A DNA stretch of 23,652 nt from an uncultured Clostridium sp. (GCA_938036545.1 CALHQJ010000074.1:1-23652); one strand, 5' to 3'. Counted from the first letter of the stretch, positions 6,970-15,695 are shown. Numbers and translations: made by a program. Notes: generated from the sequence alone by a model not told the origin.

Positions 6970-7560
6970 TTGACAACCGACGAAAAATTACAGCATTTTC
7001 TGGACATCTGCATGGAGGATGCCAGAGAAAAAAGTTCCCGCCTGTATGATGAATATGCCTCTGCCCTGGAAAAGGCATTTGAAGAACATAAAGCAGAAGC
7101 TTCCAGACGCCTTGAAATGCAGCTTCAGGGAGAATCCGAGAAGCTGGAACGGGAAATGAATAAGAAACTGGCTTTGGCTCAAATCAATTTAAAGCGTATG
7201 CTGAGTAAACGCCAGGAAGAATTAAAGGATATGCTTTTTGTGGAAGTCCGGAATATGCTGGCCGATTTTATGGCGACTCCGGCTTACCCCAGACTTTTGG
7301 AAAAACAGATTCAGGCTGCTCAGAAGCTAGCAGGCAGCAATGATATTATTATCTATATTGATCCTGCAGACGCCCCTCTGCTCCATAGACTTTCCCTGAC
7401 CAACCGGGATGCTGTCAAAATCAGCCAGTATTCCTTTGCAGGCGGAACCCGCGCAATCGTACCCCAGTCTCACATTTTGATTGACAATTCTTTTGAGACG
7501 AAACTTGAAGAAGCCAGACATAATTTTCACTTTGACTTAGGAGGTGAGAGCCATGAATAG
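6970..7560 (+). CDS. ntpE: V/A-type ATPase subunit E (peripheral stalk)
   Basis: The 196-residue protein begins with about 90 residues of charged coiled coil and ends in a mixed alpha/beta domain, the usual layout of subunit E, which pairs with the G/H helix to make the outer stalk and caps the A3B3 head. The C-terminal motif region GTRAIVPQSHILIDNSFETKL (split over about 157-177) matches the family pattern in which a strand is followed by D-N-S-F-E-x-R/K-L. The start is a TTG at 6970 with AGGTGA about six bases upstream; there is no better ATG near. The last eight bases overlap the subunit A start. Confidence 0.92.
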   Translation: MTTDEKLQHFLDICMEDAREKSSRLYDEYASALEKAFEEHKAEASRRLEMQLQGESEKLEREMNKKLALAQINLKRMLSKRQEELKDMLFVEVRNMLADFMATPAYPRLLEKQIQAAQKLAGSNDIIIYIDPADAPLLHRLSLTNRDAVKISQYSFAGGTRAIVPQSHILIDNSFETKLEEARHNFHFDLGGESHE

Positions 7561-9319
7561 CACCGGAATCATATATGGCATTAATGGTCCTGTTGTTTAT
7601 CTGCAGGATGACGCCGGTTTTCAGATGAACGAAATGGTTTATGTTGGAGACAGCAGGCTGGTAGGTGAAGTTATTGGCCTTACGTCGGGCCGTACCACAA
7701 TTCAGGTATATGAAGAAACCTCCGGAATCAAGCCAGGTGAACTTGTAACCGGTACCGGAGCTCCTGTATCCGTGACTCTGGCTCCTGGTATCTTAAATAA
7801 CATTTTCGACGGTATTGAACGGCCCTTAGGCGAGATTGCAAAGAAAGACGGCGCCTACATCAGCCGAGGCGTTTCTGTAGACTCTCTGGACAGAACGAAA
7901 AAATGGAAAACCCACATGGTAGTAAAAAAAGGCGATCAGCTTCTGCCTGGTTCCATTATTGCAGAAGTTCCGGAAACCAGAGCCATTGTTCATAAAGTTA
8001 TGGTTCCTCCCGACCTGGACGGTTACGTAATAGACGTTGTACCTGACGGAGAATATACCATAGATGATGTTCTGATTACCCTTCAGCTCCATGACGGCAG
8101 CGAGCGCAAACTGACCATGACCCAGAAATGGCCCATTCGTACTCCAAGACCTACTGCCAAACGATTTCCAGCCATCAAACCGCTTGTAACCGGACAGCGT
8201 ATCCTGGATACCCTGTTTCCCATTGCAAAAGGAGGCACTGCAGCCATTCCTGGCGGTTTTGGTACAGGAAAGACCATGACCCAGCACCAAATCGCAAAAT
8301 GGTCTGACGCAGATATTATCATTTATATTGGCTGCGGTGAGCGCGGCAACGAGATGACCCAGGTTCTGGAAGAATTCACCCATCTGATTGACCCCAAATC
8401 CGGCAATCCCCTGATGGATCGAACCACATTAATTGCCAATACCTCCAACATGCCAGTTGCAGCTCGTGAAGCAAGCCTTTACTCCGGCCTGACCCTGGCT
8501 GAATATTACCGAGACATGGGCTACCACGTAGCAATTATGGCAGACTCCACTTCCCGTTGGGCAGAAGCTCTCCGTGAGCTGTCAGGACGTCTGGAAGAAA
8601 TGCCTGCTGAGGAAGGTTTCCCTGCATACCTGGCATCTCGTCTTTCTGCATTTTACGAAAGAGCCGGAATGATGCAGAATTTAAACGGTACAGAAGGATC
8701 AGTCTCCATTATCGGCGCAGTTTCCCCTCAGGGCGGTGACTTTTCCGAACCGGTTACCCAGAACACCAAGCGTTTTGTCCGCTGCTTCTGGGCATTGGAT
8801 AAATCCTTAGCTTATGCAAGGCACTTCCCTGCCATCCATTGGCTTAACAGCTATTCGGAGTATTTAACGGATCTGGCTCCCTGGTATACAGACAATGTAG
8901 ACAAACGCTTTGTAGATTACCGCAACCAGATGGTCTATCTCTTAACTCAGGAAAGCAGCTTAATGGAGATTGTAAAGCTGATTGGCGCCGACGTGCTGCC
9001 AGATGACCAGAAGCTGATTCTGGAAATCGCCAAAGTCATCCGCGTTGGATTCCTGCAGCAAAATGCATTCCACAAGGACGATACCTGCGTTCCTATGACC
9101 AAGCAGTTCCGAATGATGGAAGTCATTCTTTACCTGTATAAAAAAAGCAAAATCCTGATTTCCATGGGAATGCCTATGTCTGTATTAAAACAGAGTCCAA
9201 TTTTTGATAAAATCATCTCCATCAAATATGACGTTCCCAATGACAGACTGGATTTATTTGATGACTATATGAAACAAATTGACCAGTTCTATGAACAGGT
9301 TATGGAAGCAAACGCATAA
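7553..9319 (+). CDS. ntpA: V/A-type ATPase catalytic subunit A
   Basis: This 588-residue protein is the catalytic subunit of the A3B3 head. It has the beta-barrel start (GIIYGINGPVV), the A-type bulge region at about 115-190, the Walker A loop GGFGTGKT at residues 234-241, GERGNE at 262-267, and the Walker B/substrate segment VAIMADSTSRWAEALRE. The P-loop has Gly where many homologues have Pro (GPFGxGKT), which may be lineage-typical. The ATG at 7553 is chosen over the in-frame GTG at 7544, because AGGAGG lies eight bases before the ATG and the GTG falls within the site. It overlaps subunit E by eight bases. Confidence 0.97.
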   Translation: MNSTGIIYGINGPVVYLQDDAGFQMNEMVYVGDSRLVGEVIGLTSGRTTIQVYEETSGIKPGELVTGTGAPVSVTLAPGILNNIFDGIERPLGEIAKKDGAYISRGVSVDSLDRTKKWKTHMVVKKGDQLLPGSIIAEVPETRAIVHKVMVPPDLDGYVIDVVPDGEYTIDDVLITLQLHDGSERKLTMTQKWPIRTPRPTAKRFPAIKPLVTGQRILDTLFPIAKGGTAAIPGGFGTGKTMTQHQIAKWSDADIIIYIGCGERGNEMTQVLEEFTHLIDPKSGNPLMDRTTLIANTSNMPVAAREASLYSGLTLAEYYRDMGYHVAIMADSTSRWAEALRELSGRLEEMPAEEGFPAYLASRLSAFYERAGMMQNLNGTEGSVSIIGAVSPQGGDFSEPVTQNTKRFVRCFWALDKSLAYARHFPAIHWLNSYSEYLTDLAPWYTDNVDKRFVDYRNQMVYLLTQESSLMEIVKLIGADVLPDDQKLILEIAKVIRVGFLQQNAFHKDDTCVPMTKQFRMMEVILYLYKKSKILISMGMPMSVLKQSPIFDKIISIKYDVPNDRLDLFDDYMKQIDQFYEQVMEANA

Positions 9320-9334
9320 AGGAGGGCACATGTA

Positions 9335-10723
9335 ATGGCAATTGAATACTTAGGCTTAAGCGCAATTAACGGCCCTCTGGTAGTTCTGGAAGGCCTTCAG
9401 AACGCCGCTTATGACGAGATTGTAGAAATGACTGTAGGCGGCAAAGAAAAGAAACTGGGACGTATTATTGAAATCTATAAAGATAAAGCGATTATTCAGG
9501 TCTTTGAAGGCACAGAAGGCATGGCTCTTCGAAACACCCATACACGCCTCACCGGACACCCTATGGAAATCGCTGTTTCAGAATCTATGCTGGGACGTAC
9601 CTTTAACGGCATCGGAGAGCCAATTGACGGCCTTGGAGACATTATCTCAGACGTAAAGCTGGATATTAACGGCAAACCTTTAAATCCTGTTACCAGGGAG
9701 TATCCCAGAAACTACATCCGTACCGGTATCTCCGCTATTGATGGATTAACGACTCTGATTCGCGGACAGAAGCTCCCTATTTTCTCAGGAAATGGACTTC
9801 CCCACGATCAGCTTGCAGCCCAGATTGTCCAGCAGGCCTCTCTGGGAGAGGACTCTGACGAAGAATTTGCTATCGTATTTGCCGCCATGGGCGTTAAGTA
9901 TGATGTAGCAGAATACTTCCGCCGTACCTTTGCAGAAAGCGGTGTTTCCTCCCACGTAGCCATGTTTGTCAACCTGGCAAACGATCCGGTAGTGGAACGT
10001 CTCCTGACTCCTAAGATTGCATTAACTCTGGCTGAATACCTGGCCTTTGAAAAAGGAATGCATATTCTGGTTATTTTAACTGACATGACGTCCTTTGCCG
10101 AAGCCATGCGAGAGGTGTCTTCTTCCAAAGGAGAGATTCCTTCCCGTAAAGGTTTCCCGGGATATTTATACAGCGAACTGGCAACCATTTATGAGAGAGC
10201 CGGTATTGTAGCCGGAGTCAATGGTTCCGTAACTCAGATTCCGATTTTAACCATGCCCAATGACGATATTACCCACCCCATTCCGGACTTAACCGGATAC
10301 ATTACCGAAGGGCAGATTGTTTTGGACAGAACTCTGCAGGGACAGTCCATTTACCCGCCTATCAATGTGCTGCCGTCCCTTTCCCGTCTGATGAAAGACG
10401 GTATCGGAGAAGGGTATACCAGAGCAGACCATCAGGCAGTTGCCAACCAGCTTTTCTCCTGCTACGCAAAAGTAGGCGACGCCAGGGCGCTGGCATCGGT
10501 TATCGGTGAAGACGAGCTGTCTCCTATCGATAAAAAATATCTGGAATTCGGAAAAGCTTTTGAAACCCGCTTTGTAGGACAGGACGTTCACGAAAACCGT
10601 TCCATTCTGGATACCTTATCCATTGGCTGGGAACTGCTTGGAATGCTTCCCAGAGAAGAACTGGACCGTATTGATACCAAAATTCTGGATCAGTATTACA
10701 AACCTGCAGAAGCAGCTGAATAA
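9335..10723 (+). CDS. ntpB: V/A-type ATPase regulatory subunit B
   Basis: Subunit B alternates with A in the head and contributes to the catalytic interface but does not hydrolyse ATP. The 462-residue protein has the expected fold start (YLGLSAINGPLVVLEG) and, at the P-loop position, the degenerate FSGNGLPHDQLAAQI that marks B subunits. The segments TDMTSFAEAMREVS and IPILTMPNDDITHPIPDLTGY (parts of a longer conserved block near residues 310-330) are also typical. The ATG at 9335 has AAAGGAGG nine bases upstream; an ATG at 9330 is followed at once by a stop. The gap after subunit A is 15 bp. Confidence 0.97.
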   Translation: MAIEYLGLSAINGPLVVLEGLQNAAYDEIVEMTVGGKEKKLGRIIEIYKDKAIIQVFEGTEGMALRNTHTRLTGHPMEIAVSESMLGRTFNGIGEPIDGLGDIISDVKLDINGKPLNPVTREYPRNYIRTGISAIDGLTTLIRGQKLPIFSGNGLPHDQLAAQIVQQASLGEDSDEEFAIVFAAMGVKYDVAEYFRRTFAESGVSSHVAMFVNLANDPVVERLLTPKIALTLAEYLAFEKGMHILVILTDMTSFAEAMREVSSSKGEIPSRKGFPGYLYSELATIYERAGIVAGVNGSVTQIPILTMPNDDITHPIPDLTGYITEGQIVLDRTLQGQSIYPPINVLPSLSRLMKDGIGEGYTRADHQAVANQLFSCYAKVGDARALASVIGEDELSPIDKKYLEFGKAFETRFVGQDVHENRSILDTLSIGWELLGMLPREELDRIDTKILDQYYKPAEAAE

Positions 10724-10741
10724 CCAGACAGGAGGGCTTTT

Positions 10742-11368
10742 ATGAATCCAAATACGTTTCCTACCAAAGGTAACCTGATTCTGGCAAAAAACTCCCTGGC
10801 TCTGGCCCGTCAGGGCTATGGCCTGATGGATAAAAAACGTAATATTTTAATTCGGGAACTAATGGGGCTCATTGACCAGGCCAAAAATATACAGTCTGAG
10901 ATAGATGCTACGTTTACGGAAGCTTATCAGGCTCTCCAACAGGCCAATATTGATTTAGGTATTAACTACGTTCAGGAAATTGGTCTGTCTATACCAGTGG
11001 AAGATTCCATTAAGATTAAAACCCGAAGTATCATGGGTACCGAGATTCCTCTGGTTCAGTATAACCAGAAACCGCCGGTTCCTTCTTATTCCTTTTACAG
11101 TACAACAGAAAGCCTGGATATTGCCAAGCTGAAATTTGAAAAAGTAAAGGAACTTACCATCCGGCTGTCTATGGTAGAAAATTCTGCCTACCGTTTGGCA
11201 ACCAACATTAAAAAGACCCAGAAACGGGCAAACGCGCTTAAAAACATCACTATTCCTACTTATGAAGCATTAACGAAAAATATCTCCAATGCTTTGGAAG
11301 AAAAGGAACGAGAAGAATTTACCAGATTAAAGGTAATTAAACGAACTCAGGAAAAGAGAGGCCATTAG
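10742..11368 (+). CDS. ntpD: V/A-type ATPase subunit D (rotor shaft)
   Basis: Subunit D is the long antiparallel coiled coil that turns inside the A3B3 head. The 208-residue product begins with the family signature NTFPTKGNLILAKNSLALA followed by a GYGLMDKKRNIL helix, and ends with a second long basic helix (NIKKTQKRANALKNITIP). The middle (about 90-120) is the short beta region that contacts subunit F. The ATG at 10742 has AGGAGG a few bases upstream. It is the last gene of the ATPase operon, with a terminator six bases after the stop. Confidence 0.95.
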   Translation: MNPNTFPTKGNLILAKNSLALARQGYGLMDKKRNILIRELMGLIDQAKNIQSEIDATFTEAYQALQQANIDLGINYVQEIGLSIPVEDSIKIKTRSIMGTEIPLVQYNQKPPVPSYSFYSTTESLDIAKLKFEKVKELTIRLSMVENSAYRLATNIKKTQKRANALKNITIPTYEALTKNISNALEEKEREEFTRLKVIKRTQEKRGH

Positions 11369-11374
11369 GCTGAC

Positions 11375-11424
11375 GCCCTGTCTTTCTACCCGCTTTCAGC
11401 GAGCTGTAAGGCAGGGCTTTTTTA
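11375..11424 (+). terminator. Terminator of the V/A-ATPase operon
   Basis: GCCCTGTCTT (11375-11384) pairs with AAGGCAGGGC (11408-11417) with one G-U, with a small inner hairpin CGCT-TTC-AGCG in the loop, followed by TTTTTT. Confidence 0.85.
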
Positions 11425-11450
11425 TAATAATGATATTGGAGGACTTTCTT

Positions 11451-12161
11451 ATGAAACATTTGCACAACCTGGCCGGTTTTTTGTCCGCCTTGTGCCTGAT
11501 GGCGATTTTACTCATCACTTCTGTGGAAGCCGTTGCCTATTGGACGCCTGGATACTACGAAAAAGAGTATGCCAAATATCAGGTTTTGGAAGATCTGCCG
11601 GAAATGACCATGGACGATTTGCTGATTGTAACAGATGAGATGATGGATTACTTAAGAGGCGACAGAGAAGATCTTCACGTTTTTACAACTATGGGCGGTG
11701 AATACCGCGAATTTTTTAATGAACGGGAAATCGCCCATATGGAAGATGTAAAAGATTTGTTTTTAGGCGGCCTGGCCATCCGCCGGACAGCTATTTTCCT
11801 GCTTGCTGCCTGTATTGCCTTTTTAATCCTTACAAAAGCCAGCCTTCTTGCTGTTCTTCCAAAAACCGTATGTCTTGGTGTAGGAACCGTATTTCTGGCG
11901 GCCGGAATACTGGGCGGAATCATTGCCGCAGATTTTAATAAGTACTTTATCATCTTCCATCATATCTTTTTTGATAATGATCTGTGGATTTTAGATCCGG
12001 CCACAGATATGCTGATTAACATTGTGCCAGAACCTTTCTTTATGGACACGGCCTTTCGGATTCTGGCTGTTTTTTGCGGTTCTGCTGCCGTGATTTTCCT
12101 GATCTGCCTGTTTTTATGGCGGAAACAGCGCAAAACCGCCTTTACTTGTCCGCAAAAATAG
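11451..12161 (+). CDS. lit: TIGR01906/DUF1461 membrane protein, Lit-like lipoprotein transacylase
   Basis: The 236-residue protein has four membrane helices (about 8-30, 112-130, 138-161 and 202-223) with extracytoplasmic loops after helices 1 and 3. It carries the family blocks EREIAHMEDVKDLF (His96) and FHHIFFDNDLWILDPATDML (His170/171), then PEPFF. Members of this family in Enterococcus and Bacillus, named Lit, move an acyl chain within diacyl lipoproteins to give the lyso form; two conserved histidines in these loops are thought to act in catalysis. That this protein does the same is inferred from motifs. The ATG at 11451 has GGAGGA seven bases upstream; an earlier in-frame ATG at 11430 precedes that site and is rejected. 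It directly follows the ATPase terminator. Confidence 0.72.
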   Translation: MKHLHNLAGFLSALCLMAILLITSVEAVAYWTPGYYEKEYAKYQVLEDLPEMTMDDLLIVTDEMMDYLRGDREDLHVFTTMGGEYREFFNEREIAHMEDVKDLFLGGLAIRRTAIFLLAACIAFLILTKASLLAVLPKTVCLGVGTVFLAAGILGGIIAADFNKYFIIFHHIFFDNDLWILDPATDMLINIVPEPFFMDTAFRILAVFCGSAAVIFLICLFLWRKQRKTAFTCPQK

Positions 12162-12169
12162 CCTATACT
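12141..12169 (+). promoter_or_regulatory. Promoter for dac and the two-component genes, inside the end of lit-like gene
   Basis: TTTACT (12141-12146) and TATACT (12164-12169) are 17 bp apart. The -35 box lies within the last codons of the lit-like gene. The predicted transcript starts near 12176, about 30 bases before the dac ATG. Confidence 0.55.
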
Positions 12170-12205
12170 GTAAAAAAACAAATGTTACATGGAGATTAAT
12201 CATTT

Positions 12206-13849
12206 ATGACATATTTTTACAGACGCTGTACCCAGGCGCTGTCCTGGTTACTTCTGTGGGTGTTCCTTTTATTAGGAGTATTTCCTATGACCGCCTTTGC
12301 TGCCCCAGGCTGGCCGGATAATGTCTACGTTGAGGCAGAAGGCGGTATTGTTATGGATGCGGATTCCGGCGCAGTATTGTATGGAAAAAATATCCATCAG
12401 CAGTATTACCCTGCCAGTATTACAAAGATTCTGACTGCATTAATCGTCATTGAAAACTGTGATCTGGATGAAATGGTGACCTTTTCTTATGATGCAATTT
12501 TTAATGTGGAGGAAAACTCCAGCAATATGGCGGCGTCTGTCGGCGACGTCCTGTCAGTCAGAGATTGTCTTTACGGCCTGATGCTGGCATCGGCCAATGA
12601 AAGCGCCAATGCTCTGGCTGAACATGTAGCCGGTTCTACAGAAGCATTTGCCGATATGATGAATCAAAAAGCTGCAGAGCTTGGATGTCAGGACAGCCAT
12701 TTTGCTAACCCCAGCGGTTTAAATGATCCCAATCATTATACCTCTGCCTACGATATGGCCCTGATTATGCAGGCTGCGCTCCAAAACGAAACCTTTGTGG
12801 AAATCGACAGCGCTCTTTATTATAAACATGCGCCGATTAAGCAATACCCAGATCCGGAAGATCCTCACAATGTAGTTTACGCCCATCACCAGATGCTTAA
12901 GAAAAACTCTTCTGTATACTATCCTGGTGCATTTGCCGGAAAAACAGGCTATACATCCTTGGCCGGAAACACTTTGGTTACTGCTGCAAAAAAAGAGAAT
13001 ATGACCTTAATTACAGTCATATTAAATGGCTCCAGAGTGCATTACTCTGACACAAAGCGTCTGATGGATTTTGGATTTGAAAATTTCCAAACCCTGAAAG
13101 TTGCAGATTATGACCACACCTATACGTCCATCGAAAACGATATGAGTATTGCAGGTCTTACTACCAGCGATATTTCCGTCCTGTCTCTGGATGACAGCTG
13201 TTATGTTACTTTGCCAAAAGGCGCTGAAATTTCAGATGCCCAGACAGTTTTAAACTATGATTTGGGTGAAAACAAGCCGGATAATGCCATTGTGCAGATT
13301 CAATATTCCTATGGCAATCGTCCCATTGGCTCCACATACCTGATGATTAAAGATATTGAAGCTCGAAAAAATTATGACATTTTGGATACAATGCCTTCGA
13401 TAGACAGCACCCATGTGCCGGTAGAAACCATTCCGCCAACGCAGGCTCAGACTCTTCCTGAATCGGATTCCTTCCCTTTGCCTGACGCCAGCAGCTTTGC
13501 TGACGAGAACGTTCAGCCTATAAATGAAGAGGAAGTTCCTGAGCCCCAAACCAGGACTGGAACAGACAACGGCTTTCATTTTCCGAAAATACCGGCTGTT
13601 TTCTGGATTGTCTTAAGCATAATTGCAGGACTTGGAGGGCTTGTGGGCGGCGGAATTGCCTTAAAGCTCCATATGGAGAAAAAGGCTGCCAGAGAGCGCC
13701 AGCACCGCCGTGAACGCCGTATACAGCGGTTAAAAGATATTGGCTGTTCAGAAGCCGAATTTGACATTATTTTAGAAGAGCGGAAACGCTCCTCATACAC
13801 GGTAAAACACCGTCCCAAAAATCACCGCTGGAAACGCCGGTCCCGCTGA
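12206..13849 (+). CDS. D-alanyl-D-alanine carboxypeptidase (low-molecular-mass PBP), membrane-anchored
   Basis: This serine peptidase of the PBP5/DacF type (S11) removes the terminal D-Ala from peptidoglycan stem peptides outside the membrane. A signal peptide covers residues 1-32 (cleavage after AFA). The three active-site motifs are all present: SITK at 71-74, SAN at 129-131 and KTG at 246-248. After a second, beta-rich domain and a Pro/Glu/Thr-rich linker, a membrane helix follows at about 462-487, then a cytoplasmic tail of about 60 residues that is extremely rich in Arg, Lys and His. At 547 residues it is longer than the usual 380-440. Most relatives are held by an amphipathic C-terminal helix, so the true membrane anchor with a basic inner tail is unusual. 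The start is the ATG at 12206 with GGAG about 12 bases upstream. The kinase gene follows 14 bp later. Confidence 0.93.
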   Translation: MTYFYRRCTQALSWLLLWVFLLLGVFPMTAFAAPGWPDNVYVEAEGGIVMDADSGAVLYGKNIHQQYYPASITKILTALIVIENCDLDEMVTFSYDAIFNVEENSSNMAASVGDVLSVRDCLYGLMLASANESANALAEHVAGSTEAFADMMNQKAAELGCQDSHFANPSGLNDPNHYTSAYDMALIMQAALQNETFVEIDSALYYKHAPIKQYPDPEDPHNVVYAHHQMLKKNSSVYYPGAFAGKTGYTSLAGNTLVTAAKKENMTLITVILNGSRVHYSDTKRLMDFGFENFQTLKVADYDHTYTSIENDMSIAGLTTSDISVLSLDDSCYVTLPKGAEISDAQTVLNYDLGENKPDNAIVQIQYSYGNRPIGSTYLMIKDIEARKNYDILDTMPSIDSTHVPVETIPPTQAQTLPESDSFPLPDASSFADENVQPINEEEVPEPQTRTGTDNGFHFPKIPAVFWIVLSIIAGLGGLVGGGIALKLHMEKKAARERQHRRERRIQRLKDIGCSEAEFDIILEERKRSSYTVKHRPKNHRWKRRSR

Positions 13850-13863
13850 TAGGAGGATTCTTT

Positions 13864-14907
13864 TTGCGCCGTAATATTTTAATCTGTGCCGGATTCGTCA
13901 CGGCTGCAACAATAATATCCAGCTTTTTTTCTTACATCAGCAGCAATGTAATCAATGTTTCCATGATTTACATTTTAAGCGTACTGATGATTGCCCGATA
14001 TACGGACGGATATATTCCTGGTATTATTGCTTCTGTAACTAGTACATTTTTTGTAAACTTTATGTTTACCTATCCTTATATGGAATTTAATCTCAGTCTG
14101 CGAGGCTATCCCATTACCTTTTTATGTATGCTGGCCGTATCAACCATTACCAGTGCAACTACCACCCAGCTAAAAGCCCAGGCAGCAATTTTAAATGAAC
14201 GGGAAAAACAGCTTATGGAAGCGGAAAAGGAAAAGATGAGAGCCAATCTGCTGCGGGCGGTGTCCCACGATTTGCGGACGCCTCTGACCAGCATTATCGG
14301 AACCAGTTCCACATACCTGGAAAATGCTTCTGCGCTGTCGGAAATCGAAAAGCATAACCTGCTTCAAAATATCTATGATGATTCCAACTGGCTGCTAAAC
14401 ATGGTAGAAAATCTGCTTTCCATTACCCGTATCCGAGATGGAAATACTCAGGTAACCAAAACGCCTGAACCATTGGAAGAAGTTGTATCTGAGGCAGTTA
14501 TAAGGCTGCGGAAACGGATTCCAGGCGCTTCCATTAAAGTTCAGGTTCCAGATGACTTTATTATGATTCCCATGGACGCTACGCTGATTGAACAGGTTCT
14601 CATTAACCTGATGGAAAATGCCTATTATCATGGGAATCCAAAAATGCCTATCCTTTTAAATACCTGTATTGAAAACGGAAAGGCCTGGTTTCAGGTGATT
14701 GACCATGGACCTGGAATCCCGCCAGAACACATTACTACTATTTTTGATGGTTCTATTTACAATTCTAAAAGTACAGACTCCCGAAAGGGAATGGGGATTG
14801 GCCTTTCCATCTGCAAGACCATTATCTCTGCCCACAATGGACAAATTACTGCAAAAAATACAGAAGATGGAGCCTGTTTTACTTTTAGTCTGCCTTTAGG
14901 AGAATGA
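13864..14907 (+). CDS. KdpD-like sensor histidine kinase, short form (DUF4118)
   Basis: The 347-residue kinase has a DUF4118 sensor with about four membrane helices (5-100), a linking helix, and a HisKA/HATPase pair. The H-box is AVSHDLRTPLTSI with His135; the N-box LMENAYYHGNP, G1 DHGPGIP and G2 GMGIGLSI are intact. It resembles the C-terminal half of KdpD but lacks the N-terminal KdpD and universal-stress-type domains that full-length KdpD uses in potassium sensing, so the signal is open. The start is a TTG at 13864 with AGGAGG seven bases upstream. It sits between dac and the response regulator; no kdpFABC genes are in the window. Confidence 0.9.
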   Translation: MRRNILICAGFVTAATIISSFFSYISSNVINVSMIYILSVLMIARYTDGYIPGIIASVTSTFFVNFMFTYPYMEFNLSLRGYPITFLCMLAVSTITSATTTQLKAQAAILNEREKQLMEAEKEKMRANLLRAVSHDLRTPLTSIIGTSSTYLENASALSEIEKHNLLQNIYDDSNWLLNMVENLLSITRIRDGNTQVTKTPEPLEEVVSEAVIRLRKRIPGASIKVQVPDDFIMIPMDATLIEQVLINLMENAYYHGNPKMPILLNTCIENGKAWFQVIDHGPGIPPEHITTIFDGSIYNSKSTDSRKGMGIGLSICKTIISAHNGQITAKNTEDGACFTFSLPLGE

Positions 14908-14914
14908 GAATACT

Positions 14915-15628
14915 ATGAATATCCCAAAACTAACCGTCTTAATTATTGAAGATGAAAAAAGCATCCGGAGTTTCATCGAAACCACGCTGAATGCCAACAA
15001 CTATCGGGTAGTTACTGCCGGAACCGGTCAGGAAGGCCTGTCTGCCGCCACCTCTAACTGCCCCGATGTCATTCTTTTGGATTTAGGCCTTCCTGATATG
15101 GACGGCCTGGAGGTAATCCGGCAGATTCGGGAATGGTCTGTTCTTCCCATTATCGTTATCTCTGCCCGTACTCAGGAAAAAGAAAAGGTTGCCGCCCTGG
15201 ATGCCGGAGCTGACGACTATATTACGAAACCATTTGGAACCTCAGAACTTCTGGCCCGTATCCGTACCGCTCTACGCCACCAAAGTCTCCAGTCCGGAGC
15301 TCCTGGCAAAGCGCCGGAACCCATTTATCAGTACCAGGGCTTAACCATTGATTTTGATAAACGCGTCGTAATGTTAGACGGCCACATCATCCATTTAACC
15401 CAGATTGAATATAAGCTGGTAACTCTGCTGGCAAAAAATTCCGGAAAAGTCCTCACTTATGATTATATTATCAGTCACATATGGGGACCTTATGCTGATA
15501 ACAACAACCAGATTCTTCGGGTTAATATGGCCCATATCCGCAGAAAACTGGAAGCAAATCCAGCAGAACCTCAGTACATTTTTACAGAAATCGGTGTTGG
15601 TTACCGGATGCAGGAAAGCCAGGTATAA
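14915..15628 (+). CDS. KdpE-like response regulator (OmpR/PhoB family)
   Basis: The 237-residue regulator has a receiver domain (residues 5-120) with the acidic pair ED at 12-13, phospho-acceptor Asp56 in VILLDLGLPD, the switch Ser in VISAR and Lys in ITKPF. A winged-helix DNA-binding domain follows (about 135-233) ending in FTEIGVGYRM. It is the closest in pattern to KdpE. The ATG at 14915 lies seven bases after the kinase stop, and AGGAG overlaps the kinase's last codons, so the two are coupled. The targets are unknown; the carboxypeptidase upstream is an obvious candidate. Confidence 0.93.
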   Translation: MNIPKLTVLIIEDEKSIRSFIETTLNANNYRVVTAGTGQEGLSAATSNCPDVILLDLGLPDMDGLEVIRQIREWSVLPIIVISARTQEKEKVAALDAGADDYITKPFGTSELLARIRTALRHQSLQSGAPGKAPEPIYQYQGLTIDFDKRVVMLDGHIIHLTQIEYKLVTLLAKNSGKVLTYDYIISHIWGPYADNNNQILRVNMAHIRRKLEANPAEPQYIFTEIGVGYRMQESQV

Positions 15629-15651
15629 GCATTTCGGCTTTCTGCCGTAAA

Positions 15652-15695
15652 AAACGGACCTGCCGCAGAATTCTCATTCTGCAGCAAGTCCGTTT
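15652..15695. terminator. Bidirectional terminator between regulator and exonuclease genes
   Basis: AAACGGAC...GTCCGTTT (15652-15659/15688-15695) encloses a second stem GCAGAAT/ATTCTGC around a 4-nt loop. A runs and T runs flank it on both sides, so it can stop transcripts from either convergent gene. The minus-strand exonuclease gene ends within the loop (stop at 15674-15676), so its last codons form half the hairpin. Confidence 0.85.

Noticed and set aside
7826..8383. A 185-codon minus-strand open frame opposite ntpA
   Set aside because: Shadow of the conserved catalytic subunit gene, with no start signals.
11423..11428. TATAAT overlapping the T tract of the ATPase terminator as the lit-like gene promoter
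   Set aside because: No -35 element exists at 16-18 bp, and such a match is expected by chance in a T/A tract; left unlisted as a feature.
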